Positions 1 to 7,343 are shown, counted from the stretch's first letter. The stretch is DNA of 12,086 nt from Verrucomicrobiota bacterium (GCA_022711695.1 JAKLEJ010000064.1:1-12086), one strand, 5' to 3'. The notes: generated from the letters alone by a model not told the origin. Numbers and translations are program-made.

Positions 1-1115
1 ACCGCAATGAGAATGGTCAGCGGATGCAAGCCCACCCGGTCGCCCATGATCTTGGGCGAGATGACCAGCCCTTCGGACACCTGCACCACGGCAAACACCC
101 CCAGGGCCAGCAGCGGGTGCAGCAGAGCCTGGAATTGAACGGCCGCCAGCGCCACCGAGGCCAGGCAGATGATGATGGCCCCCAGGAACGGGATGAGCGT
201 CAACACCTGCGCCAGGGCCCCGAGAAGGAAGGCGTAGTTCAACCCGATGACAAAGAAACCGATGGTGTAAAGCAGGGCGTCGCAGGTTGCCACCAGCACC
301 TGCCCGCGAAAGAAGGCCACCAGGTAGCCTTGGATGGAGTTCAGCACGAACACCAGCTCATCCTTGAACCGCGAATCCTGCACCGGCAGGTAGGCGGTCC
401 ACTTGCTCTCGATGCCGCGCTTCTCCTTGAGAAAGTAAAACGCATAGACGGGGATGAGGCCCAGGCCGACCAGAACTCCAAAGAGCGAGGTGACTTGCAC
501 AAGGCGGTCCAGGAGCCACGCTGAGGCCTTCGGCAGAATGTCCGTGGCCCAGCCGGTGACCGAAGCGATGATGCGCTTTTGCCAGGCCTGCGGGCTCTCG
601 AGGGACTCGGTGGGGGCCGCAAGGCCCGGGGCGTTGGTCACGGCGGGAGCGGGGGCGTTGGCGGGCTCGGCCAGCGAAGGCGAGATCAGTTCCCGCCGGT
701 CGAACAGCCAGCGAATCTGCTTGGGGGGCTGGGCGACCCAGGCGGACGCCTTATCTTGAATCTGGCGCGTATAGGTTGGGACGCGCGCGGCCAGTTGGCC
801 GGCTTCATCGACCAGGCGCGGGATCACGCTCCACAGGAAGACACCCAGGATCGTCAGGCCGATGAGGAAGGTCAGCGCGATCGCGCGGATGCGCGGGACC
901 CGGGCACGCTCGATCAGGCCGACCAGGGGTTCGAGCACGCAAGCGAGTACGGCGGCCACCGCCAGCGGCCACAGCACCGGCGAAAGCAGGCTGAGCACCT
1001 TGCCCATGCCCCAGAGCAACCCGGCCAGCAGCGCCACGCAAATCGCCGCCGCCAGGGCGGTGATCGCAAACCAGATCACCGCGGCCTGCTTCGGGCTGGG
1101 AGGCGGGAGGCTCAT
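1..1115 (-). CDS. AI-2E family transporter (PerM/YdiK-like membrane protein), 3' end cut by window edge
   Basis: This polytopic inner-membrane protein belongs to the AI-2E exporter superfamily (PF01594). Members have been linked to export of autoinducer-2 or to Na+/H+ antiport, but the substrate of most is unknown. The minus frame is open from ATG at 1115 to the left edge, giving 371 codons without a stop. Hydrophobic segments lie near residues 14-36, 40-62 and 78-98, with more in the C-terminal half. The family hallmark near residues 345-363 reads SEGLVISPKIMGDRVGLHP, so little more than the last helix should be missing. A proline/alanine-rich linker near residues 145-175 sits in the large soluble loop and looks lineage-specific. 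The start codon directly follows the proC stop (TAG then ATG, no gap), so the two are almost surely co-transcribed and translationally coupled. The family call is firm; the substrate is not known. Confidence 0.9.
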   Translation of the reverse strand, partial: MSLPPPSPKQAAVIWFAITALAAAICVALLAGLLWGMGKVLSLLSPVLWPLAVAAVLACVLEPLVGLIERARVPRIRAIALTFLIGLTILGVFLWSVIPRLVDEAGQLAARVPTYTRQIQDKASAWVAQPPKQIRWLFDRRELISPSLAEPANAPAPAVTNAPGLAAPTESLESPQAWQKRIIASVTGWATDILPKASAWLLDRLVQVTSLFGVLVGLGLIPVYAFYFLKEKRGIESKWTAYLPVQDSRFKDELVFVLNSIQGYLVAFFRGQVLVATCDALLYTIGFFVIGLNYAFLLGALAQVLTLIPFLGAIIICLASVALAAVQFQALLHPLLALGVFAVVQVSEGLVISPKIMGDRVGLHPLTILIA

Positions 1116-1934
1116 CTAGGCCTGGCCCAGCTTCCTGGATTTCTCGGCGGCCGCCCGAACGGCGCTCACGAGCGCGCCGCGCAGCCCGCTCTTTTCGAGC
1201 TCATGCAATCCTTCGATGGTGGTCCCGCCGGGGCTGGTCACCATGTCCTTGAGCGCGCCGGGGTGCAGACCGGTCTCGATCGCCATCTTCGCGCTTCCCA
1301 GCAGGGTCTGCGCCGCCAGCTTCGTGGCCACGTCTCTGGGCAGCCCCGCCGCCACCCCGCCGTCGCTCAGGGCCTCGATCATCAGGAAGGCATACGCCGG
1401 CCCGCTCCCGCTCAGCCCGGTCACCGCGTCCAGGAGCGGCTCCTTCACCTGGTAGGCGACGCCCACCGAGGACAGCAGTTGGCGCGTGCGCTTGAGGTCG
1501 GCGGGACGCGCGGCTTTGGCCGCGGCAAAGCCGCACGCGGCCGCGCCCACCAGAGCGGGCGTGTTTGGCATGACCCGCACCAGGCGCGCGCGCTCGCCGA
1601 GAGCCTTCTGGAGGCGCGCCAGCGTGACCCCGGCGGCGATCGAAATCAGAAGATGATCCGAGGTGAACGCGGGCTTGGCTTCCGCCAGCACGGCGTCCAC
1701 CTGGTCGGGCTTGACCGCCAGCACCAGCACCGGACAGCGGCGCGCCACCTCGAGGTTCGAGGCGGTCACCCGCGCGGCCCCGAGGGTCCGGCGGAAGGCC
1801 AGGCGGGCCTCCTCGTTCACATCGCTGGCCACGACCTGGCGGGCGGATACGACGCCAGACGCGACAAAGCCCTTTGCCAGGGCGGTGGCCATCTTGCCCG
1901 CGCCCAGAAATCCGATGCTTAGCCTCGATTGCAT
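1116..1934 (-). CDS. proC: Pyrroline-5-carboxylate reductase
   Basis: ProC catalyses the last step of proline synthesis, NAD(P)H-dependent reduction of 1-pyrroline-5-carboxylate to L-proline, in the cytoplasm. The 272-residue length is normal for the family. The N-terminal Rossmann fold has the nucleotide-binding loop GFLGAGKMA at residues 8-16 and VKP at 74-76. MPNTPALVG (122-130) follows, then the C-terminal dimerisation and active-site domain with SGSGPAY (175-181) and TSPGGTTIEGL (233-243). The ATG at 1934 is chosen because it starts six residues before the Rossmann strand and is preceded by a good ribosome-binding sequence. It lies 136 bp downstream of gatA on the same strand and abuts the AI-2E gene. 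A GC-rich 5-bp hairpin (arms 2053-2057 and 2062-2066) sits just past the gatA stop but has no T-run, so whether proC has its own transcript is open. proB lies about 2.5 kb away on the other strand; proA is not in the window. Confidence 0.97.
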   Translation of the reverse strand: MQSRLSIGFLGAGKMATALAKGFVASGVVSARQVVASDVNEEARLAFRRTLGAARVTASNLEVARRCPVLVLAVKPDQVDAVLAEAKPAFTSDHLLISIAAGVTLARLQKALGERARLVRVMPNTPALVGAAACGFAAAKAARPADLKRTRQLLSSVGVAYQVKEPLLDAVTGLSGSGPAYAFLMIEALSDGGVAAGLPRDVATKLAAQTLLGSAKMAIETGLHPGALKDMVTSPGGTTIEGLHELEKSGLRGALVSAVRAAAEKSRKLGQA

Positions 1935-1943
1935 GGATCACCT
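1935..1943 (-). promoter_or_regulatory. Extended Shine-Dalgarno sequence of proC, overlapping a -10-like hexamer
   Basis: Read on the minus strand, the nine bases AGGTGATCC lie directly before the proC ATG. They match the complement of the usual bacterial 16S rRNA 3' tail over all nine positions, with the AGG core six bases from the start, a normal spacing. The same place carries TATAGG (1946-1941) preceded by TGG, which resembles an extended -10 element and would put transcription start on the ATG itself. The two readings compete. Ribosome binding is the simpler one, since no good -35 is seen. The 16S tail of this organism is assumed, not seen. Confidence 0.5.
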
Positions 1944-2070
1944 ATACCAACGGCGCCCTCCGCCTGAAAGCCAAAACCTGAATCCCCAGCCTCCCCTCAG
2001 GGCCAGGTCGATCGCCGCAGCCGGGCGGCTTCAAGCGCGCCGGAGGCTCAGAGCGCGTTTGCGCGCGGAT

Positions 2071-3561
2071 TCAGCAAGGTGGCGTCTGCTTGTGCCAGGC
2101 GGTGGACTGCTGGTAGGCGTGGGCTGCGCGCAGGATGGCGGCCTCGCCAAAGGGCCGGCCCAGGATCTGCAGCCCCAGCGGAAGCTGCGCTCCGGCCTGG
2201 CCCGCCCCCGCCGGCTCCGCGGCTGCAAAACCGCAGGGCACGCTCAGCCCGCAGATCCCCGCCAGGTTGCAGGAAATCGTGAAGATGTCCGAAAGATACA
2301 TCTGCATGGGGTCGTCCGCCTTTTCGCCGACCCGGAAGGCGGGCGTGGGCGCGGGCGGCGTGACGATGGCATCGACCTGCTGAAAGGCGTTCAGAAAATC
2401 GCGGCGGATGAGGGTGCGGACCTTCTGGGCGCGCAGGTAGTAGGCGTCGTAGTAGCCGCTGCTGAGCACGTAGGCGCCCAGGATGATGCGCCGCTTGACC
2501 TCGGAGCCAAAGCCCGCCCCGCGCGTGCGGCAGTAGAGCTGGATCGGGTCGGGGCCCTCCACGCGGGCGCCGTAGCGGACGCCGTCGAAGCGGGCCAGGT
2601 TGGCGCTGGCCTCGGCGGTGGCGATGATGTAGTAGGAAGCGATTGCGTACTCGGTGTGCGGCAGCGAAATCTCCACCACTTCCGCCCCAAGCGCCTCCAA
2701 CTGCCGCACGGCCGACTCCAGGGCGCTCTTGACCCGGGGATCCAGGCCGCCCACGAGGTACTCCTTTGGCAGACCCAATTTCAGGCCGCGGATGCCCCCG
2801 TCCAGAGCCGCGGCATAATCGGGCGCGGGCTCGGGCGCGCTGGTGGAGTCCCGGGAATCGTGGCCGCTGATGACGCCCAGGACCGTGGCGGCGTCCGCCA
2901 CCGTGCGAGCCATGGGGCCGATCTGGTCCAGCGAGGACGCGTAGGCCACCAAGCCGTAGCGGGAGACCCGTCCGTAGGTGGGCTTGAGGCCCACGCAGCC
3001 GCAGAAGGCCGCCGGCTGGCGGATCGAGCCCCCGGTGTCCGAGCCCAGCGCCGCGAAGCATTCCCCGGCCGCCACCGCCGCGGCGCTGCCCCCCGAAGAG
3101 CCCCCGGGAATCCGCGACAAATCCCACGGGTTGCGGGTCGGTCCGAAGGCCGAGTTCTCGGTGGAGCTGCCCATGGCGAACTCGTCCATGTTCAGCCTCC
3201 CGAAGACGACCGCCCCGGCGGCCTTGAGTCTCTCGACCACAGTGGCGTCGTAGGGCGAAACAAACCGGCCCAGGATCTTGGAGCCGCAGTTGAGCGGTTG
3301 ACCGCGGACGGCGATGACATCCTTGACGGCGATGGGCACGCCCAGGAGCGGTTGTTGCGCATGGGTGACGCCTGCGGCCAGGGCGCGGTCGGCGGCGTCC
3401 GCCTGCGCCAGGGCATCGGGGGCGTCGGCGCTGATGAAGGCATGGATACGCGGTTCCACCTTGGACATGCGGTCCAGGCAAGCCTGCATGGCCTGGCGGG
3501 CAGAGACTTCCCGGCGGCCCAACCGGGCGGTCAGTTCGGCAAGAGTGAGGTAATGAAGCAT
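2071..3561 (-). CDS. gatA: Aspartyl/glutamyl-tRNA(Asn/Gln) amidotransferase subunit A
   Basis: GatA is the amidase subunit of GatCAB. It releases ammonia from glutamine, which GatB uses to convert Glu-tRNA(Gln) or Asp-tRNA(Asn) to the amide form in the cytoplasm. The protein has 496 residues, close to the usual 480-490. The amidase-signature Ser-cisSer-Lys triad is visible: K80 in GVPIAVKDV, S155 in GGSSGGSAA (153-161) and S179 in DTGGSIRQPA (175-184). The segment CGCVGLKPTYGRVSRYGLVA (187-206) is typical of GatA rather than of other amidases, as is the C-terminal stretch with PLGLQILGRPFGE. The ATG at 3561 opens 19 bases after the gatC stop and gives the expected N-terminus (TLAELTARLGRREVSA). 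No Shine-Dalgarno is seen, so coupling to gatC is likely. gatB is not adjacent. The product is highly certain; which tRNA species is amidated cannot be told from sequence. Confidence 0.97.
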   Translation of the reverse strand: MLHYLTLAELTARLGRREVSARQAMQACLDRMSKVEPRIHAFISADAPDALAQADAADRALAAGVTHAQQPLLGVPIAVKDVIAVRGQPLNCGSKILGRFVSPYDATVVERLKAAGAVVFGRLNMDEFAMGSSTENSAFGPTRNPWDLSRIPGGSSGGSAAAVAAGECFAALGSDTGGSIRQPAAFCGCVGLKPTYGRVSRYGLVAYASSLDQIGPMARTVADAATVLGVISGHDSRDSTSAPEPAPDYAAALDGGIRGLKLGLPKEYLVGGLDPRVKSALESAVRQLEALGAEVVEISLPHTEYAIASYYIIATAEASANLARFDGVRYGARVEGPDPIQLYCRTRGAGFGSEVKRRIILGAYVLSSGYYDAYYLRAQKVRTLIRRDFLNAFQQVDAIVTPPAPTPAFRVGEKADDPMQMYLSDIFTISCNLAGICGLSVPCGFAAAEPAGAGQAGAQLPLGLQILGRPFGEAAILRAAHAYQQSTAWHKQTPPC

Positions 3562-3580
3562 GGCGGCTGAAACAGGGGGC

Positions 3581-3868
3581 TCACTCGACGATCTTCGGCA
3601 TCATGAACAGGCCGTTGGCGGCGGCCGGCGCGTTGCGCAGCGCCTCCTCGTTCGAGAGGCCGGGCCGGACCTCGTCGGCCCGCAGCACGTTGACGAGGGG
3701 CACGGCGTGAGCGGTGGGTTCGATCCCAGTCACGTCCAGTTCGCTCAGCTTGGCAATATAATGAATCACCTGGCCGAGCTGGGCGCCGAACGTTCGCTCT
3801 TCCTCGGCGGTGAGGCTCAGGCGGGCCAGGTGGGCCACGTATTTGACATCGATCTCGGTTGCAGCCAT
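3581..3868 (-). CDS. gatC: Aspartyl/glutamyl-tRNA(Asn/Gln) amidotransferase subunit C
   Basis: GatC is the small subunit that wraps around the GatA-GatB interface and stabilises the amidotransferase. The frame is open further upstream (to about 4090), but the family begins at MAATEIDVKYVAHLARLSL, so the internal ATG at 3868 is chosen. It gives 95 residues, a typical GatC length. Family features are the N-terminal helix with VAHLARLSLTAEEE (residues 11-24), the central LSELDVTGIEPTAHAVPLVNVLRADEV portion (41-67) and the end with PAAANGLFMMPKIVE (81-95). gatA follows after 19 bases. A 160-bp gap (3869-4028) separates gatC from the HPr gene. It has no credible ORF; I see no strong promoter there, only a weak TTGCCT/CACAGT pair close to the start. 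No clear Shine-Dalgarno precedes the ATG. Confidence 0.95.
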   Translation of the reverse strand: MAATEIDVKYVAHLARLSLTAEEERTFGAQLGQVIHYIAKLSELDVTGIEPTAHAVPLVNVLRADEVRPGLSNEEALRNAPAAANGLFMMPKIVE

Positions 3869-4028
3869 GGACCCGAACTGTGCCGAACCGGACCGCGCCA
3901 GGCAAGGCCGGAACACACCTGTGAATATGCGGCTAACGTGACTGGGGTTGAGCGGCGACCGCCATTTTCGAACGCGCAGCCGGGCGCGGTGGGGAAAACG
4001 GACGCGAAGGATCGCCGCCGAAGAGGCG

Positions 4029-4343
4029 CTATTCCTCGTCGAACTTGCGCTTGACCAGTTGTTCGAGCTCCTGCACGGCGGCGGCGGCATCCTGGCCCTC
4101 GCAGTGGACCATCAGTTTGCTCCCGGGTCCGGCCGCCAGCATCATCAGGCCCATGATGCTCTTGCCGTTGACGGTTTCGCCGTCTTTCTCGACCATGACG
4201 CTGCAGGCAAAACGGTTGGCGGTCTTGACAAACATGGCGGCAGGGCGGGCATGGATGCCCAGCTTGTTCTGCACCACTATCTGCTTATCGACCTTCAAAT
4301 CGTTTTCCTCTGGCAGCTTCTTCGCGCTCATTAACGCGCCCAT
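4029..4343 (-). CDS. ptsH: HPr family phosphocarrier protein
   Basis: This small cytoplasmic phosphocarrier is related to HPr of the phosphoenolpyruvate-sugar phosphotransferase system. The 104-residue protein has the active-site motif LGIHARPAA with H31, the residue phosphorylated by enzyme I. It also has NGKSIMGLMML with S62, the counterpart of the regulatory serine phosphorylated by HPr kinase/phosphorylase. The H-to-S distance is 31 residues, the same as His15-Ser46 in Bacillus HPr. The first 16 residues (MGALMSAKKLPEENDL) are an extension beyond the usual 85-90-residue protein; M5 (ATG at 4331) is an alternative start. No enzyme I, EII or HPr kinase gene is nearby, so it may act in regulation rather than sugar uptake. 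It is divergent from proB across an 89-bp gap and may head the minus-strand gatC-gatA-proC block. Family certain; PTS role versus regulatory role is inference. Confidence 0.93.
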   Translation of the reverse strand: MGALMSAKKLPEENDLKVDKQIVVQNKLGIHARPAAMFVKTANRFACSVMVEKDGETVNGKSIMGLMMLAAGPGSKLMVHCEGQDAAAAVQELEQLVKRKFDEE

Positions 4344-4396
4344 ACTCGTTCAAACCGGCCCCATTTGCAAAGCAGAATTCCGGGGTCCATCGCCGC

Positions 4397-4425
4397 TCGA
4401 CACCCCGGGGGATTCCTGCTATCAG
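4397..4425 (+). promoter_or_regulatory. Candidate promoter of the proB-mazG operon with an extended -10
   Basis: A sigma70-like pair is visible: TCGACA (4397-4402, five of six consensus matches), a 17-bp spacer, and TATCAG (4420-4425, four of six) with TG one base upstream (4417-4418) as in an extended -10. Predicted transcription start is near 4432, right at the GTG start of proB, which would make the mRNA leaderless or nearly so. A 7-bp inverted repeat (CCGGGGT 4380-4386, ACCCCGG 4402-4408) overlaps the spacer and could be an operator. This rests on pattern matching only. Confidence 0.35.
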
Positions 4426-4432
4426 GTCAGGC

Positions 4433-5509
4433 GTGCGAAGCGAATGGCTCAAAGGCGTGAATCGCGTGGTGGTCAAGCTGGGAACGGGCGTGCTGACGGA
4501 CGCGAGCAAGCAACTGGACCCGGCGCAAATGGGGCAGTTGGTGGCGCAATTTGCCGCGCAGCGGCAGGCCGGCCGCGAACTGGTGCTGGTGTCGTCGGGC
4601 GCGGTGGGGGCGGGCATGGGGGCGCTGGGCTACCAGAAGCGCCCCACGGAAGTGGCCGAGCAGCAAGCCTGCGCGGCGGTGGGGCAGTGCCGGCTCATGG
4701 CCATTTACGAGGAGCTGTTCGCCAAATCCGGCCTGCGCGTGGCCCAGGTGCTCCTCACGCACGAGGACCTGCAGAACCGGGAGCGCCACCGCAACGCCCG
4801 CAACACCCTGCTCACACTGCTCCACCGCGGAGTCGTGCCGGTGATCAACGAAAACGACGCAGTCTCGACCACCGAACTCAAGTTCGGCGACAACGACCGA
4901 CTGTCGGCGCTGGTGGCGGCCCTGCTGCCGGCCGACCTCCTGGTCATCCTGACCACGGTGGACGGAGTGGTGGAGCACTTCGGCAAGCCCAACGCCCGAA
5001 CGCTGCCCGCGGTGGAGAAGATCGACGACGCCCTGGAGCGAATGGCCGGAGGCACCGACAGCCCCACGGCCGTGGGCGGCATGCGCTCGAAGATCCAGGC
5101 GGCGCGCATCGTGGTGCGGTCCGGCATCCCGCTGGTGATCGCCTCCGGGCGGAAGCCCAACGTGCTGGCGCAGGTGCTGGCCTCGGCCGAGGAAGGCACG
5201 CTCTTCAGGCCCCAGTCCGGCGGCCTGCGCGGCCACAAGCGCTGGATCGCGTTCTTCAACCATCCCCGCGGCCGGGTCTTTGTGGATGCCGGGGCCGAGG
5301 AAGCCTTGCGCCACAAAGGCCGCAGCCTGCTGCCGCCCGGCGTCACCCGGTGCGAGGGCGAGTTCCTGGCCGGCGAGGTTATCAGCGTCTGCAACCCCCA
5401 GGGGATCGAGATCGCCCGCGGCATCTCCGGCTTCAGCGCCGCCGAAATCCGCGCCTGGACCACTCCGCGCTCGGAGGTCGTCCACCGCGACGACCTGGTC
5501 GTCCTTTGA
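4433..5509 (+). CDS. proB: Glutamate 5-kinase with C-terminal PUA domain
   Basis: ProB phosphorylates L-glutamate with ATP to gamma-glutamyl phosphate, the committed and usually proline-inhibited step of proline synthesis, in the cytoplasm. The amino-acid kinase domain covers about residues 1-255: VVVKLGTG (12-19), LVSSGAVGAG (52-61), VINENDAV (137-144), FGDNDRLSA (151-159) and VGGMRSKI (214-221, substrate/ATP loop). A PUA domain follows (about 265-350), as in E. coli ProB. The length of 358 is typical. Translation starts at GTG 4433, which gives the family N-terminus; AGG with six spacer bases lies just upstream. The stop TGA (5507-5509) overlaps the TTG start proposed for mazG. The usual partner proA is not adjacent and proC lies on the other strand nearby, so the proline pathway is split across transcription units. 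Confidence 0.97.
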   Translation: MRSEWLKGVNRVVVKLGTGVLTDASKQLDPAQMGQLVAQFAAQRQAGRELVLVSSGAVGAGMGALGYQKRPTEVAEQQACAAVGQCRLMAIYEELFAKSGLRVAQVLLTHEDLQNRERHRNARNTLLTLLHRGVVPVINENDAVSTTELKFGDNDRLSALVAALLPADLLVILTTVDGVVEHFGKPNARTLPAVEKIDDALERMAGGTDSPTAVGGMRSKIQAARIVVRSGIPLVIASGRKPNVLAQVLASAEEGTLFRPQSGGLRGHKRWIAFFNHPRGRVFVDAGAEEALRHKGRSLLPPGVTRCEGEFLAGEVISVCNPQGIEIARGISGFSAAEIRAWTTPRSEVVHRDDLVVL

Positions 5510-6216
5510 AGAAGCCGCCCGCCATCCAGGACCTGCTGGGCGTGATGGCCCGCCTGCGCGCTCCCGACGGCTGCCCCTGGGATCGCGAGCAGGATCACAA
5601 GTCCCTGCGTTTTCATGCTGTCGAGGAGGTCTATGAACTCATGGACGCCATCGAAGCCGGGGACGACCATGAGATGCTCGAGGAATTGGGCGACCTGCTG
5701 CTGCAGGTGGTCTTTCACAGCCAGCTTGCCCGCGAGCGCGGGGCCTTCGATTTCGAGCAGGTGGCCCGACACATCGTCGAGAAGCTGATCCGCCGCCATC
5801 CGCACGTCTTCGGCGACGCCAAAGTCAGGGACGTGGACGCCGTCTGGGCGCAATGGGATCGCATCAAACGGGCTGAGAAAGAGGGCACGCGCCATGAACG
5901 CCCTTCGGCCCTGGACGGCATTCCCAGACACCTTCCGGCCCTCCTGCGCGCCGAGAAACTGGTCAAGAAAGCCCGCAAAGCCAGCTTGACGCGCCCGGGG
6001 GGGCGTCGCCGCGCCACCCCGACCGCGCTGGGACGGAAGTTGTTCGACCTGGCCGCCCTGGCCCAGGCCCAAGGCTGGTCAGCGGAGGCGCTCCTGCGCG
6101 CCGAAACCGGCCGGCGCGAACGCGTCTGGCGGCGACTGGAGCAGGCCGCTCAGGCTGCGGCGAAATCAAAAGACCCCCTGTCCAAACGCCGGAAAATCCG
6201 CATCGCCTCACCATGA
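5506..6216 (+). CDS. mazG: MazG-family nucleoside triphosphate pyrophosphohydrolase with degenerate second domain
   Basis: MazG hydrolyses NTPs and dNTPs to monophosphates and pyrophosphate, cleaning damaged nucleotides and influencing ppGpp levels. The frame is open far upstream, but family homology begins at IQDLLGVMARLRAPDGCPWD. The best start is therefore TTG at 5506, overlapping the proB stop as TTGA and giving 236 residues; ATG 5545 would cut into the conserved N-terminus. The first MazG domain is intact: GCPWDREQ (22-29) and the metal-binding pair E41xxE44 and E60xxD63 (VEEVYE, LEELGD). HPHVFGD (98-104) and the linker W114-W117 follow normally. The second domain is eroded. After RAEKLVKKARK (148-158) a short Arg/Pro-rich stretch replaces the acidic helix, and the ExxD position reads A174-L-G-R177. 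The remaining helix LFDLAALAQAQGWSAEALLR still aligns. The ATG of the next gene overlaps its stop. Function is firm at family level. Confidence 0.9.
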   Translation: MKKPPAIQDLLGVMARLRAPDGCPWDREQDHKSLRFHAVEEVYELMDAIEAGDDHEMLEELGDLLLQVVFHSQLARERGAFDFEQVARHIVEKLIRRHPHVFGDAKVRDVDAVWAQWDRIKRAEKEGTRHERPSALDGIPRHLPALLRAEKLVKKARKASLTRPGGRRRATPTALGRKLFDLAALAQAQGWSAEALLRAETGRRERVWRRLEQAAQAAAKSKDPLSKRRKIRIASP

Positions 6217-7343
6217 ACAACCCTGCTGAACTCGAACGGGCCTCAGGCATTGCCCGCCGACGATTTCTGGCCGCCCTGGCGCTGACCGGCGCGGGGCTGG
6301 CTCTGCCCAAGTCCTCGCCGGCCCAGACCCCAACGTCGCCCCGCCGCCCCATCGGGCTGGGCTTCGACAATTTCTCGCTGCGCGCCCTGGGGTGGAAAGC
6401 GAGCCAGTTTCTCGATTACGCCGCCGCCCAGAAACTGGATGTGATGTTCTTTTCCGACCTCAACGTGTACGAAAGCCACGAGGAGAGTCATCTCAAGGAG
6501 CTGAAGCGGAAGGCGGAGGACCTGGGCCTGGCCATCTATGCGGGGACCTACAGCATTTGTCCCGCCTCGAAAGCTTTCCGTCCCGATCCGCCCCGTTACC
6601 AGACGGCCGAGGAGTTGCTCGCCCTGGCGATCCGCATCGCCAAGGCGCTGGGCTCGCCGGTGGTGCGCTGCGTGCTGGGCAACGGCGACGACCGCAAGGT
6701 GAAGGGCGGCATCGAGCGCCAGATCGAGGCGACGGTCAAGGTGCTGAAAACAGCGCGGTCGCGGGCGCTCGACGCCGGAGTCAAAATCGCGGTCGAGAAC
6801 CACGCCGGCGACATGCAGGCCTGGGAGTTGGTCACCTTAATCGAAGCGGCCGGGCGGGACTTCGTGGGGGCCACGATGGACCCGGGCAACGCCGCCTGGA
6901 CGCTCGAGGACCCGCTCGCCAACCTGGAAATCCTGGCCCCCTATGTCCTGGCCACAGGCATGCGCGACACCGCCGTCTGGGAAACGGCCGACGGCGCCCA
7001 CGCCCAATGGACCGGCATCGGCGAAGGCAACACCGACTGGCAGGCTTACGTGCGGAGGTTTGCCGAGTTGTGCCCCCGCACGCCCTTTCTGCTCGAGATC
7101 ATTTCGGAGTACGGCCGTCCCCTGCAGTATTTCAAGGCCGATTTCTGGAAAGCCTTCCCGAAGGCGCGCGCCGCCGAGTTTGCCCGGTTCGTGTCTTTCG
7201 CCAAACGAGGCAAGCCGCGCGACGCGTTCAAGGTCCCGCCGGGCCGCGACCGTCAGGAATACAACCGCGAGTTTCAGAAAGCCGACCTCGAACGCAGCCT
7301 GGCCTACTGCCGCGACACCCTTGGGCTGGGCCTCAAGCGGTAG
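6213..7343 (+). CDS. Tat-exported sugar phosphate isomerase/epimerase-like TIM-barrel protein
   Basis: This belongs to the xylose isomerase-like TIM-barrel superfamily (AP endonuclease 2 type, PF01261), whose members isomerise or epimerise sugars and related compounds. The 376-residue protein opens with a Tat-type signal: R15-R16-R17-F-L followed by a hydrophobic stretch (19-31) and a likely cleavage near SPAQT (35-39). It should therefore fold in the cytoplasm and act in the periplasm. Barrel motifs are IGLGFDNFSLRALGW (47-61), VRCVLGNGDD (151-160), IAVENHAGD (192-200), GATMDPGNAAWT (219-230) and PFLLEIISEYGRP (291-303). Likely metal ligands are E195, D223 and E295. The usual histidine three residues before the Asp in the 'H-x-K/R-D' strand reads G249-M-R-D252. 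The ATG overlaps the mazG stop (ATGA), making it the third gene of the proB operon. Its 3' end overlaps the HEAT gene by 11 bp. Substrate unknown. Confidence 0.85.
   Translation: MNNPAELERASGIARRRFLAALALTGAGLALPKSSPAQTPTSPRRPIGLGFDNFSLRALGWKASQFLDYAAAQKLDVMFFSDLNVYESHEESHLKELKRKAEDLGLAIYAGTYSICPASKAFRPDPPRYQTAEELLALAIRIAKALGSPVVRCVLGNGDDRKVKGGIERQIEATVKVLKTARSRALDAGVKIAVENHAGDMQAWELVTLIEAAGRDFVGATMDPGNAAWTLEDPLANLEILAPYVLATGMRDTAVWETADGAHAQWTGIGEGNTDWQAYVRRFAELCPRTPFLLEIISEYGRPLQYFKADFWKAFPKARAAEFARFVSFAKRGKPRDAFKVPPGRDRQEYNREFQKADLERSLAYCRDTLGLGLKR

Noticed and set aside
579..1922. A long plus-strand open frame of 447 codons opposite proC and the AI-2E gene.
   Set aside because: It is antisense to two genes with clear family motifs. 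Its translation is rich in Arg, Gly, His and Gln, as expected from the complement of GC-rich coding DNA.
2053..2066. GC-rich hairpin just downstream of the gatA stop as a terminator.
   Set aside because: Only five base pairs and no T-run on the minus strand. Simple GC alternation produces such stems often in this DNA.
4045..5505. An upstream extension of the mazG frame giving a 723-residue protein that might be a fusion.
   Set aside because: The extra residues lie over HPr (antisense) and proB (another frame), both firmly identified. Homology to MazG begins only at about 5506.
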